The notes under the pieces are model-generated. The model did not search any database and was not told where the DNA came from. It was given only the letters and a program-made list of their open reading frames with translations. Positions 52,940 through 61,141 of a DNA stretch of 64,000 nt are shown in pieces. Both the position numbers and the translations under genes were made by a program. Position 1 is the first letter of the stretch. Every line of letters begins with the position of its first letter. Origin of the DNA: Nostocoides sp. (lineage in GTDB: Bacteria > Actinomycetota > Actinomycetes > Actinomycetales > Dermatophilaceae); contig JADJEA010000008.1 of assembly GCA_016702415.1 (NCBI GenBank), positions 1 to 64,000 of the forward strand, written 5' to 3'.

Positions 52940-53794
52940 TCAGCGGCCGGGAGCATCGCCTTCGGTGCCCTCGTGGCGGTCGGCGTTGGCGTGGATCGCG
53001 TCGCGGACATAGGCCGCGAGCCCCGGGGCCACGTCCTCGTAGGTCTTGGCGAACCGCGGGTCGGCGACGTACATCTGGCCCAGTCCGCGGTGCATGGCAT
53101 ACGACAGGTCATAGAACCGCGCCTCGATATGGCGCCGGTGCGCTTCGGCTGCAGCCATCGCCACCAGGCTGGTCGGAGACTCACCCGAGGTGTATGCCGA
53201 GGCCAGCCCCGCCGTCACCGCGTCCATCTCCGCCTTGACCTGCACCCAGTCGGCCTTGGTGTATGTCGCGGTTCGGGCGCGCGACTGCGCCCAAGCGGGG
53301 GTGTAGCCCCAGCGCTCCTGCGCTTCCTCGGCATACGTCTCGTCGAAACCGCCGCCGAAAAGGTCCCTCAGTTCGGCGTCGGTTGCGGGCCGGTTGTTCA
53401 TCTCTGCCTCCAATGCGTGTTCGATGGCGTCGGCGAGCGTGGTGAGTTCGCCGATCTTGGACCTGACCTGGGCGCGTTGGCGGCGCAGGTGCGCGACGAC
53501 GTCGGCGCCCCCGGAGACCAGCGACGCGATCTCCTCGAGCCCGAACCCGAGCCGGCGGTAGACGACGATCGTCGCGAGGCGTTCGAGGTCGGACGGTCCA
53601 TAGAGCCGGTAGCCGGACCAGCCGCGCTCGCCGGGGACGAGGAGGCCGATCTCGTCGTAGTGATGGAGCGTCCGCACCGTCACCCCGAACTCGCGGGCCA
53701 CCTCCCCCACGGTCCGCAGCTGGGATGGCGGCTCGCTCGGCGGGTTGCCGCGCGCGGTGGGCTCACCTGCCTCGGGCGCGCCTGCGGTGGTCAT
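52940..53794 (-). CDS. MerR-family regulator with TipAS antibiotic-binding domain
   Basis: A 284-residue protein. The HTH is TVGEVAREFGVTVRTLHHYD then EIGLLVPGERG (27-58), followed by the dimerisation helix. Residues 130-280 match a TipAS domain (GFDETYAEEAQERWGYTPAW, AEAHRRHIEARFYDLSYAMH, MYVADPRFAKTYEDVAPGLA), which traps thiopeptides or other hydrophobic drugs. ATG at 53794. The promoter has the 19-base spacer typical of MerR control. No efflux gene is adjacent. Confidence 0.9.
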   Translation of the reverse strand: MTTAGAPEAGEPTARGNPPSEPPSQLRTVGEVAREFGVTVRTLHHYDEIGLLVPGERGWSGYRLYGPSDLERLATIVVYRRLGFGLEEIASLVSGGADVVAHLRRQRAQVRSKIGELTTLADAIEHALEAEMNNRPATDAELRDLFGGGFDETYAEEAQERWGYTPAWAQSRARTATYTKADWVQVKAEMDAVTAGLASAYTSGESPTSLVAMAAAEAHRRHIEARFYDLSYAMHRGLGQMYVADPRFAKTYEDVAPGLAAYVRDAIHANADRHEGTEGDAPGR

Positions 53795-53801
53795 GTCATC
53801 G

Positions 53802-53832
53802 ATCCTGCTGCCTGACGTTGCGTGAGGGTCAA
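53802..53832 (-). promoter_or_regulatory. MerR-type promoter, 19-bp spacer, leaderless
   Basis: On the minus strand: -35 TTGACC (53827-53832 on +), 19-base spacer, -10 CAGGAT (53802-53807). The inverted repeat CCT-N-ACG-N3-CGT-N-AGG (53811-53827) lies in the spacer. The start ATG at 53794 is 7 bases after the -10, so the message is probably leaderless and autoregulated. Confidence 0.8.
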
Positions 53833-53903
53833 GTCGGTGGCTGAGAGATCCGGGCGGAGCGCGCTCGGGCGGAGAGAAATCCGGCGGTGCGGAATCCGGG
53901 CAG

Positions 53904-54227
53904 TCAGGAGCCCGACCGGGTCGGGCGCCGGCGCGGGGACGCGAGCCGGGCGAGCCGCTGCAACTCGGCCACGTGACCGCAGAAGGCGTGCCGACCGGGG
54001 TCGGTCAGCGCGGCATACGCCCGGCCCTGGCCCGCCCCGAAACGACGCCCGACCGTGACATAGCCGGCGTGACGGAGCGCCGAGAGGTGCTTGCTCAGCG
54101 CGGAGTCGGTCACCCCCAGTTCGTCCCGCAGGTCGGCGAACTCCCGTTCCGGCACGCCCACGAGGAGCCCGCACAACTGCAGTCGGGTGGGCTCGTGGAT
54201 GAGGGGGTCGAACAGGGGGTGGGGCAC
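53904..54227 (-). CDS. Winged-helix transcriptional regulator
   Basis: A 107-residue protein. PLIHEPTRLQLCGLLVGVPE then FADLRDELGVTDSALSKHLS and ALRHAGYVTVGRRFGAGQGR form a winged HTH of the ArsR/MarR-like (HTH_27) type. No metal-binding cysteines are present apart from two in unrelated positions. ATG at 54227 (GCGGCATACTATGTCGG region upstream). It has a perfect inverted repeat at 54245-54265 and is divergent from mscR. Confidence 0.8.
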   Translation of the reverse strand: MPHPLFDPLIHEPTRLQLCGLLVGVPEREFADLRDELGVTDSALSKHLSALRHAGYVTVGRRFGAGQGRAYAALTDPGRHAFCGHVAELQRLARLASPRRRPTRSGS

Positions 54228-54244
54228 GGCGGCATACTATGTCG

Positions 54245-54265
54245 GTCTTTCCGCTGAGGAAAGAC
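54245..54265. promoter_or_regulatory. Inverted-repeat operator of the winged-helix regulator
   Basis: GTCTTTCC-N5-GGAAAGAC, a perfect 8-bp inverted repeat, begins 17 bases before the start codon at 54227. It lies in the gap shared with mscR (start 54423). Autorepression is likely; control of mscR is possible. Confidence 0.7.
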
Positions 54266-54422
54266 GCGTCGTGCTAGTCCCACAACGGGATTCCCGAGCG
54301 GACATGGGGTCACCCCTTGCGCCGGGGACGCCCCCGGGTCACAGTGGCGCTGTCCGAGCCCGCCTGCCCGCGCGATGCGCCCCCTGCCGCGCGGGCAGGC
54401 GCCCGACCCGCCAGGAGTGGCC

Positions 54423-55505
54423 ATGCCGCAGACAGTCAAGGGAGTCATCGCCCGCGCGAAGGGTGCGCCGGTCGAACTCGTCGACGTCGTCGTTCCCGAC
54501 CCAGGCCCAGGGGAGGCGGTCGTCCGGGTCCAGGCCTGCGGCGTCTGCCACACCGATCTCCACTACCGCGAGGGCGGGATCAACGACGACTTCCCGTTCC
54601 TGCTCGGCCATGAGGCGGCCGGCGTCGTCGAGGCGGTCGGCGATGGCGTCACCGAGGTGGCGCCCGGCGACTTCGTCATCCTCAACTGGCGCGCCGTCTG
54701 CGGGCAGTGCCGCGCGTGTCACAAGGGCCGGCCGCAGTACTGCTTCGCGACGCATAACGCCAGGCAGAAGATGACGCTGACGGACGGCACCGAGTTGTCC
54801 CCGGCGCTGGGGATCGGGGCCTTCGTCGAGAAGACCCTTGTCGCGGCGGGCCAGTGCACCAAGGTCGCGACCTCCGATCCCGCTGTCGTCGGGCTGCTTG
54901 GATGCGGTGTCATGGCCGGGTTCGGGGCCGCGGTCAACACGGGCGGGGTCAGGCTCGGCGACTCCATCGCCGTCATCGGGTGCGGTGGTGTCGGTAATGC
55001 CGCGATCGCCGGCGCCAAGGTCGTCGGTGCGACGACGATCATCGCCGTCGACGTCGATGACCGGAAGCTGGAGTGGGCGCGGCAGTTCGGTGCCACCCAC
55101 ACGATCAATTCGACGACCGAGGACCCGGTCGAGCGTATTCGCGAACTCACCGGCTCCTTCGGCGCGGACGTCGTCGTCGAGGCGGTCGGTCGGCCGGAGA
55201 CCTACCACCAGGCGTTCTTCGCGCGCGATCTCGCCGGGACTGTCGTCCTGGTCGGTGTCCCGACCCCCGATCTTCGGCTCGACCTCCCGCTGATCGAGAT
55301 CTTCGGGCGCGGCGGCTCGCTCAAGAGCAGTTGGTATGGCGATTGCCTCCCCACCCGCGACTTCCCCACCCTGGTGTCACTCTATGAGCAGGGTCGGTTC
55401 CCGCTCGACCAGTTCGTGTCGGAGCGGATCGGCCTCGGCGACATCGAGGCAGCCTTCGACAAGATGCACCGCGGCGAGGTGCTCCGCTCGGTGGTGGAGC
55501 TGTGA
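54423..55505 (+). CDS. mscR: S-(hydroxymethyl)mycothiol dehydrogenase (MscR)
   Basis: A 360-residue zinc alcohol dehydrogenase. Catalytic zinc: Cys 39-His region in ACGVCHTDLHY and GHEAAG (62-67). Structural zinc: Cys 93, 96, 99 and 107 (CGQCRACHKGRPQYC). NAD site: AVIGCGGVGNAAI. The sequence NWRAVCGQCRACHKG and SLKSSWYGDCLP match mycothiol-dependent formaldehyde/nitrosomycothiol dehydrogenases. It oxidises the formaldehyde-mycothiol adduct. The stop overlaps the MBL gene (GTGA). Confidence 0.92.
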   Translation: MPQTVKGVIARAKGAPVELVDVVVPDPGPGEAVVRVQACGVCHTDLHYREGGINDDFPFLLGHEAAGVVEAVGDGVTEVAPGDFVILNWRAVCGQCRACHKGRPQYCFATHNARQKMTLTDGTELSPALGIGAFVEKTLVAAGQCTKVATSDPAVVGLLGCGVMAGFGAAVNTGGVRLGDSIAVIGCGGVGNAAIAGAKVVGATTIIAVDVDDRKLEWARQFGATHTINSTTEDPVERIRELTGSFGADVVVEAVGRPETYHQAFFARDLAGTVVLVGVPTPDLRLDLPLIEIFGRGGSLKSSWYGDCLPTRDFPTLVSLYEQGRFPLDQFVSERIGLGDIEAAFDKMHRGEVLRSVVEL

Positions 55506-56164
55506 GCGACGCGCCCGCGCGCCGTGAGGTCGTCGCCGGTCCGACGCCCGGCGGCGTGCGGATCGAACGCCTGGTGACCTCGGGGATCTTCACTCTCGAC
55601 GGGGGCGAATGGGAGGTCGACAACAACGTCTGGATCGTCGGCACCGATGAGGACTGTCTCGTCATCGACGCCGCCCATGACGCCGACGCGATCGTGGCAG
55701 CCGTCGGCGGGAGACGGCTGGCCACCATCGTCTGCACGCACGCGCACAACGACCATGTCAACGCGGCGCCCCGGGTGCGGGCGGCAACGGGTGCGCCGAT
55801 CGCCCTTCACCCCGACGACCGTGTGGTCTGGGACCTCACCTTCCCCGACGACGCACCGGACCAGGATCTCGCCGATGGGCAGCGGATCGCGATCGGCGAC
55901 GTCGAGCTGGAGGTGCGGCATACGCCGGGGCACGCGCCCGGGGCGGTGTGCCTGTATGCCGACTCCCTCGGCCTCGTCCTGTCCGGGGACACGCTATTCA
56001 ACGGGGGCCCGGGCGCGACCGGCCGGTCCTTCAGCGACCACCCGACGATCCTCGCCTCGATCCGCGAACGCTTGCTGACGCTGCCGGACGACACCGTCGT
56101 GCTGACTGGGCATGGTGACGGCACGACGATCGGTGCCGAACGGCCGGGAATCGCGGCGGAATAG
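55502..56164 (+). CDS. Metallo-beta-lactamase-fold hydrolase coupled to mscR
   Basis: A 220-residue MBL-fold protein with the zinc motif THAHNDHVN (His 80, His 82, Asp 84, His 85), a further His in RHTPGHAPGAVCLY and Asp in LVLSGDTLFNGGPG. This gene follows mscR in mycobacteria too (Rv2260). The thioester formylmycothiol made by MscR is the obvious substrate, giving formate and mycothiol. GTG at 55502 overlaps the mscR stop. Confidence 0.85.
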   Translation: MSDAPARREVVAGPTPGGVRIERLVTSGIFTLDGGEWEVDNNVWIVGTDEDCLVIDAAHDADAIVAAVGGRRLATIVCTHAHNDHVNAAPRVRAATGAPIALHPDDRVVWDLTFPDDAPDQDLADGQRIAIGDVELEVRHTPGHAPGAVCLYADSLGLVLSGDTLFNGGPGATGRSFSDHPTILASIRERLLTLPDDTVVLTGHGDGTTIGAERPGIAAE

Positions 56165-56167
56165 GAG

Positions 56168-56176
56168 TTATCCACA
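56168..56176 (+). promoter_or_regulatory. Single perfect DnaA box
   Basis: TTATCCACA matches the strongest DnaA-binding box. It stands alone, just after the formaldehyde operon and without a cluster, so it is not an origin. A titration or regulatory site is possible. Confidence 0.4.
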
Positions 56177-56276
56177 GGGCGGCCGCGGTGCGGATGCGCC
56201 CGGCGCACCCCGACCCTTAGCGTGAAGGAGAAGGCGGGCCCGCAGGGGGTGCCCGCCCTGACTCCCGGAGGGCGCG

Positions 56277-56948
56277 ATGCCCAGTTCTCGTATGCCGTTC
56301 ACCCGCCGACCCGCGATCGCCCTCGCGGCCGTCCTCGCCGCGCCACTTCTCGCCCTCACCGGATTTTCCGGCAGCGACGACCGAGCCACGGGGGGCTCGC
56401 CCTCCGCGAGTTCACCGGTCGGAGCCGCCACCGCTGGCTCCTCCACGCAGCAGTCACCCGCCGGCTCAGTGACCGTGGACCCGACCCCGGCACCGAGCCC
56501 GACGGACCTGCCCGTCATCGCCACGAAGTCGGCGCACGACGGCGACACCCCGCTTCAGGTGAGCCTCAACGAGGTCCGCGCGTCCGGGCGGCTCATGACG
56601 GTGACCTGGTCGGTCCGCAACGATGGGCAGAATCCGTGGACGGTTGGCGGCTTCTTCTGGTCGGCGATCTTCCACAAGTCACTCGGTGACCCCTTGCCGA
56701 CGGAGGTGAACGGCAATGTCGACGGGGTCTACGTCCTGGACGCCGTCAGCGCGCGGCGGTACCTCCCGGCCCGCGACAAGGCCGGCAACTGCGTCTGCAC
56801 GTCACCGACCAATGGTCTGATGGTGGCCCCGGGCACGCAGGCCGCGCTTCAAGCCGTCTTCCAGGCCCCGCCGGCGCAGGTGGCCACGGTCGACGTCGTT
56901 CTCCCGCATGTTGGGACGTATGCCGCCGTCCCCGTGACCCGGACATGA
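56277..56948 (+). CDS. Secreted protein with a lipobox-like site lacking Cys
   Basis: A 223-residue protein with a signal peptide (RRPAIALAAVLAAPLLALTG). The expected lipobox Cys is replaced by Phe in LTGFSGSDD, where lipoproteins have LTGC. A Ser/Thr/Pro linker is followed by an immunoglobulin-like domain (TWSVRNDGQNPWTVGGFFWS, VDGVYVLDAVSARRYLPARD, NCVCTSPTNG, VAPGTQAALQAVFQAPP). Family not recognised. A GC-rich stem (56233-56239 with 56251-56257) lies in the leader. Its stop overlaps the OmpA-domain gene (ATGA). Confidence 0.65.
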   Translation: MPSSRMPFTRRPAIALAAVLAAPLLALTGFSGSDDRATGGSPSASSPVGAATAGSSTQQSPAGSVTVDPTPAPSPTDLPVIATKSAHDGDTPLQVSLNEVRASGRLMTVTWSVRNDGQNPWTVGGFFWSAIFHKSLGDPLPTEVNGNVDGVYVLDAVSARRYLPARDKAGNCVCTSPTNGLMVAPGTQAALQAVFQAPPAQVATVDVVLPHVGTYAAVPVTRT

Positions 56949-57598
56949 CGGCCCCTCCAGTGCCCGCCCCCGCCCGGATGCCCGCCCTGGAGCCAATGCC
57001 CGCTGCCGCCCGAGCGCCCGTCCCCGAGGTCGGTCCGCCGCGCGGGCGGGCACGCATCCCTCGGCGCGCATCCCTCGGCGCGGCGCTGGGACTCATCGCC
57101 GGCCTGGCGGCCCATCCCATGCGTTCGGCAGCGGCCTCAGCCCCAGAGCCGATTCCGTTCACCCCGGACGTCTTCCCCGTCGATGACCTCGTCGGCGAGG
57201 TGCAGGATCTCGTCTTCACCGAGGCCAATCTCGACGGTTCCTTGGTGGGTGAGGACGGGAGACGGTTCCGCCTCGCCGCCGACGTGTTGTTCGCCTTCGA
57301 CAGCGCCGACCTCGGGCCTCGGGCCGACGCCATCCTCGGTGATCTGATCGACCGGCTGCGCGCGGCGCACGCCACGCGGGTGCGGGTCGACGGCTACACG
57401 GACAGCGTGGGGGAGTCGGCATACAACATCGCGTTGTCGCATCGCCGCGCCGACGCCGTGGCGGCGCGGATCCGTTCGGCGCTCCCGGGGATCGCCGTCA
57501 CCGCCGCCGGTCACGGCGAGGACGACCCGATTGCCGACAACGCCACGAGCGTGGGCCAGGCCCTCAATCGTCGCGTCAGCGTGACCGTCCTCGGGTGA
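56945..57598 (+). CDS. OmpA-domain protein
   Basis: A 217-residue protein. A Pro-rich head is followed by RIPRRASLGAALGLIAGLAA, a Tat-like or membrane segment, then an OmpA/MotB peptidoglycan-binding domain with VLFAFDSADLGPRADAIL, VRVDGYTDSVGESAYNIALS, HRRADAVAARIRSALP and GQALNRRVSVTV. Overlaps the secreted-protein gene by 4 bases. The pair together resembles an exported Ig-domain partner plus a wall anchor. A 13-base duplication (ACCGTCCTCGGGTG) covers the stop. Confidence 0.8.
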   Translation: MTAPPVPAPARMPALEPMPAAARAPVPEVGPPRGRARIPRRASLGAALGLIAGLAAHPMRSAAASAPEPIPFTPDVFPVDDLVGEVQDLVFTEANLDGSLVGEDGRRFRLAADVLFAFDSADLGPRADAILGDLIDRLRAAHATRVRVDGYTDSVGESAYNIALSHRRADAVAARIRSALPGIAVTAAGHGEDDPIADNATSVGQALNRRVSVTVLG

Positions 57599-57714
57599 CC
57601 GTCCTCGGGTGACCGCCGGGGACCAGGGAACCTCGGGGAAAGCACCGACTGCGGCCACCGCCGCACGACCCGGAGCCAACAAGCCGGATGCCATGTGCCA
57701 GGTAGCCTTGTGCG

Positions 57715-59154
57715 GTGAGCCTGCGACTGTTCGATTCCGCCACCAAGGAGCTGCGCGATTTCGTGCCCCTCGTGCCCGGGCGGGTCGGCATCTACATCTG
57801 CGGGCTCACCACCCAGGCCCCGCCGCACATCGGCCACGTCCGGTTCGCTGTCGCCTTCGACGTCCTGCGGCGCTGGCTCGAACGCGGCCACGGCTACCGG
57901 GTGACCCTGGTGCGCAATGTCACCGACATCGACGACAAGATCCTGGCGAAATCGGCCGACGCGGGCGAGGACTGGTTCGCCCTCTCCTACCGCAACGAGC
58001 GGGCGACAACCGAGGCCCTCAACCTGCTCGGGGTGCTCCCGCCGACCTACGAGCCACGGGCGACCGGCCACGTCCCGGAGATGGTCGAGATCATGCACAC
58101 CCTGATCGAGAAGGGCCACGCCTACCCGGCCCCCGACGGCAGTGGCGATGTCTATTTCGACGTGCGGTCCTGGCCCACGTATGGCGAACTGACCCGCCAA
58201 CGCCTCGACGACATGGCGGCCGCCGAGGACGCCGATCCCCGGGGTAAGCGCGATCCCCGCGACTTCGCTCTCTGGAAGGGCGCCAAGCCGGGCGAGCCGC
58301 CGAGCGCGAGTTGGCCCACGCCATACGGTCACGGTCGCCCAGGCTGGCATCTCGAGTGCTCGGCCATGGCGCGGAAGTATCTCGGCGATGCCTTCGACAT
58401 CCACGGCGGCGGTGTCGACCTGCGCTTCCCCCACCATGAGAACGAGGTCGCCCAGTCGCACGCGGCCGGGCTCGACTTCGCCCGGTTCTGGCTCCACAAC
58501 GCCTGGGTGACCACCGGCGGCGAGAAGATGAGCAAGTCCCTCGGCAATTCCCTCCTCATCGAGGAGGTGACGAAAGTGGCCCGACCCCTGGCGGTTCGCT
58601 ACTACCTCACCGCGGCTCACTATCGCTCGACCATCGAGTACCACGAAGGCTCGCTTGTCGAGGCCGAGGCGGCGGTCGACCGGATCGAGGGATTCGTGCG
58701 GCGCGCCCTTCCGAAGGTGGGCACGGCGACCCCGACCGGGCAGGAGGAATTGCCGGCGGACTTCGTCGAGGCGATGGACGACGACCTGGGCGTCTCCGGT
58801 GCGCTCGCGGTCATCCACGATGCCGTGCGTGAGGGCAACACGCTGCTCTCTCAGGACGAGCCCGAGCAGGCCGCGCTCATCGCGCGGCAGGTGATCGCGA
58901 TGGCGGATGTGCTCGGTGTCAATCCCCTCGCCCCCAACTGGCGCGCCGACGGTGAGGGATCGGAGTCGGCCGCGACCGCCGCTCTCGATGCCCTCATCCA
59001 GGCCCAGATCGAGGCGCGGGCGAAGGCGCGGGCGAGCCGCGACTTCGCGTCCGCGGACGCCATCCGAGACCAACTCACCGCGGCGGGCATCCACATCGAG
59101 GACACGGCTCAGGGTCCGCGGTGGTCCCTGGCCAAGCCGGGGAGCGAGAACTGA
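57715..59154 (+). CDS. cysS: Cysteinyl-tRNA synthetase
   Basis: A 479-residue class I synthetase. Zn ligands Cys 29, Cys 215 and the HHEN region; HIGH as PPHIGHVRF (38-41); KMSKS at 271-275 (GGEKMSKSLGNS). The closing anticodon-binding domain has DFASADAIRDQLTAAGIHIE. GTG at 57715. Cys-tRNA synthetase, not the mycothiol MshC ligase, because it has the full-length C-terminal domain. rlmB starts in its stop codon (TGATG). Confidence 0.94.
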   Translation: MSLRLFDSATKELRDFVPLVPGRVGIYICGLTTQAPPHIGHVRFAVAFDVLRRWLERGHGYRVTLVRNVTDIDDKILAKSADAGEDWFALSYRNERATTEALNLLGVLPPTYEPRATGHVPEMVEIMHTLIEKGHAYPAPDGSGDVYFDVRSWPTYGELTRQRLDDMAAAEDADPRGKRDPRDFALWKGAKPGEPPSASWPTPYGHGRPGWHLECSAMARKYLGDAFDIHGGGVDLRFPHHENEVAQSHAAGLDFARFWLHNAWVTTGGEKMSKSLGNSLLIEEVTKVARPLAVRYYLTAAHYRSTIEYHEGSLVEAEAAVDRIEGFVRRALPKVGTATPTGQEELPADFVEAMDDDLGVSGALAVIHDAVREGNTLLSQDEPEQAALIARQVIAMADVLGVNPLAPNWRADGEGSESAATAALDALIQAQIEARAKARASRDFASADAIRDQLTAAGIHIEDTAQGPRWSLAKPGSEN

Positions 59155-60281
59155 TGGCGGGCAATAGCAGACGGTCAGGAGCGGTGCGCAAAGCGGGCTC
59201 CAAGAAGGGGCCGACCGCGGGCTCCGGCGGACAACGCCGGCGCGGACTCGAGGGACGCGGCCCCACCCCCAAGGCCGCCGACCGGCCCAACCACAAGGCG
59301 CACCGAGGCAATTCGGCACCCTCCAAACCAGGACCGTCCAAACCAGGAACCTCCACATCGTCAACGTCCAGATCGTCGACAGCGAGATCGGCATCGACCG
59401 GGGATCGCCGACCGGCTAGCCAGGGCGTCTCCCCAGGCACCCGCGACGCCCGCGGTTCCCGCGGTTCCAGCGGCGGTCGGGCGGCGGCAGGCAATCGCGC
59501 ACCGGCCGCAGGACGCGGCGGCGCCCGGCCAGCCCGGCGCAGCCGGACCACCAGCGAGGTCGTTGCCGGCCGCAATCCCGTGGTCGAGGCGCTGCGCGCC
59601 GGCGTTCCGGCCGGCGTCCTCTATGTGGCCAGCCGAATCGACGCCGACGACCGCGTCCGGGAGGCGCTCAAGCTGGCGGGGGAGCGCGGCATACCGATGC
59701 TGGAGACCCCACGGGGAGAGCTCGACCGGCTCACCGACGGTGCGGTCCACCAGGGTCTGGCGATCCAAGTCCCGCCCTATGAGTACGCGCACCCGGGCGA
59801 CCTGATCAACCCCGAGGCGCCCGGCCTACCGCTGGTCGTCGCCCTCGACGGCATCACCGACCCACGCAATCTCGGCGCTATCATCCGGTCGGTCGCGGCG
59901 TTCGGCGGTCACGGAGTGGTGGTCCCGGCCCGGCGCTCGGTCGGGATGACCGCCGCCGCGTGGAAGACCTCGGCTGGCGCGGCCGTCCGTATCCCCGTCG
60001 CCCAAGCGACCAACCTGACTCGGGCGCTGGAGGACTATCGCAGCGCGGGGTTCTTCGTCGTCGGGCTCGACATGGACGGTGACGTCGACCTTCCGGACCT
60101 CGAACTCGCCGCCGAGCCGCTGGTCGTCGTGGTCGGTTCCGAAGGCAAGGGGCTCTCGCGGCTGGTGCGCCAGACGTGCGACCAGATCGTCTCCATCCCC
60201 ATGAGCAGCGGGGTCGAATCACTCAACGCGGGCCTCGCTGCCGGGGTGACTCTCTACGAGATCGCCCGCCGCCGCCGCTGA
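59154..60281 (+). CDS. rlmB: 23S rRNA (guanosine-2'-O)-methyltransferase RlmB
   Basis: A 375-residue SpoU-family enzyme. A 130-residue Lys/Arg/Ser-rich head precedes the substrate-binding domain (EVVAGRNPVVEALRAGVPAG). The SPOUT knot has ALDGITDPRNLGAIIRSVAA, VVVVGSEGKGLSRLVRQTCD and IPMSSGVESLNAGLAAGVTL. It methylates 23S rRNA. The long basic head is typical of actinobacteria. ATG 59154 shares its first base with the cysS stop. Confidence 0.9.
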   Translation: MAGNSRRSGAVRKAGSKKGPTAGSGGQRRRGLEGRGPTPKAADRPNHKAHRGNSAPSKPGPSKPGTSTSSTSRSSTARSASTGDRRPASQGVSPGTRDARGSRGSSGGRAAAGNRAPAAGRGGARPARRSRTTSEVVAGRNPVVEALRAGVPAGVLYVASRIDADDRVREALKLAGERGIPMLETPRGELDRLTDGAVHQGLAIQVPPYEYAHPGDLINPEAPGLPLVVALDGITDPRNLGAIIRSVAAFGGHGVVVPARRSVGMTAAAWKTSAGAAVRIPVAQATNLTRALEDYRSAGFFVVGLDMDGDVDLPDLELAAEPLVVVVGSEGKGLSRLVRQTCDQIVSIPMSSGVESLNAGLAAGVTLYEIARRRR

Positions 60282-60370
60282 CGAGTCCGGCCAACCTGCC
60301 TCCGAGGGCGGCCCGGTGGCTCTAGGCTCGGCGTGTCGCCACCGCCGGTGGCCGCGAAGGAAGGCCGAAG

Positions 60371-61129
60371 ATGTCCAACCAGGATCCGACCGCTCCCGAT
60401 TACGGATCGGGGGACCGTCCCAACTATCCGCCGCCGCCTCCACCGACCCCGGGCAGCACGCCGTACCCGAGCCCTGGTGCCAACATTCCCCCGCCGCCGG
60501 GCTCAGCGACGCCGTATCCGCCGCCGGCGGGTGCCGCCCCGTCCTATCCGACCCCCCCGCCCGCGTCCTACCCACCGGCGGCCGGCACGAGTTATGGCGC
60601 GCCCCAGATGGGCTACCCCAGTGCCAATCCGTATGCCGCCCAGACCGGTCCGATGAGTCTGCCCGGAGGACGACCGGTACCCAGCATGGGCACCCGACTC
60701 CTTGCCCGGATCATCGACGGCGTGATCTTCGGCGTCGTCTGGGGAGTCTTCTCGGCCATGACTGTCGGTGGGTTGAGCGCGACCGCGGACGCGGATGGTC
60801 AGGTGAGCGGGTTCGGGGTGGCGGCGATGTTCACGAGCTTCTCCATCCTCGCCCTGTTCGGCCTGGCGTATGAGGTCGTCCTGATCGCCCTACGCGGGGC
60901 GACCATCGGCAAGCAACTCATGGGCATCAAGGTCGTCCAGGTCGACTCCGGCGCGCTCCCCGGCTGGGGTCCCTCGGTCATCCGGTGGGGTGTCCCGCTA
61001 CTAGGCGGATTGCTCTGCGGGATCGGTCAGCTGGTCATCTATCTCTCGCCCTTCTGGGCCGACCCCACCGGTCGCCAGCGCGGCTATCACGACCAGGCGG
61101 CTAAGACCGTCGTCGTCTCCTCCCGCTGA
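60371..61129 (+). CDS. RDD-domain membrane protein with Pro-rich head
   Basis: A 252-residue protein. Residues 1-105 are a Pro/Tyr/Gly-rich head (PPPPPPTPGSTPYPSPGA); the rest is an RDD domain with three helices (LLARIIDGVIFGVVWGVFSA, SFSILALFGLAYEVVLIALR, YLSPFWADPTGRQRGYHDQA) and the signature GATIGKQLMGIKVVQVD. Function unknown. GAAGGAAGG precedes the ATG at 60371. Confidence 0.82.
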   Translation: MSNQDPTAPDYGSGDRPNYPPPPPPTPGSTPYPSPGANIPPPPGSATPYPPPAGAAPSYPTPPPASYPPAAGTSYGAPQMGYPSANPYAAQTGPMSLPGGRPVPSMGTRLLARIIDGVIFGVVWGVFSAMTVGGLSATADADGQVSGFGVAAMFTSFSILALFGLAYEVVLIALRGATIGKQLMGIKVVQVDSGALPGWGPSVIRWGVPLLGGLLCGIGQLVIYLSPFWADPTGRQRGYHDQAAKTVVVSSR

Positions 61130-61141
61130 GCCAACGGGCCG

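Noticed and set aside
56168..56176. Replication origin at the perfect DnaA box
   Set aside because: Only one box, no AT-rich region, and no dnaA, dnaN or parAB genes nearby.
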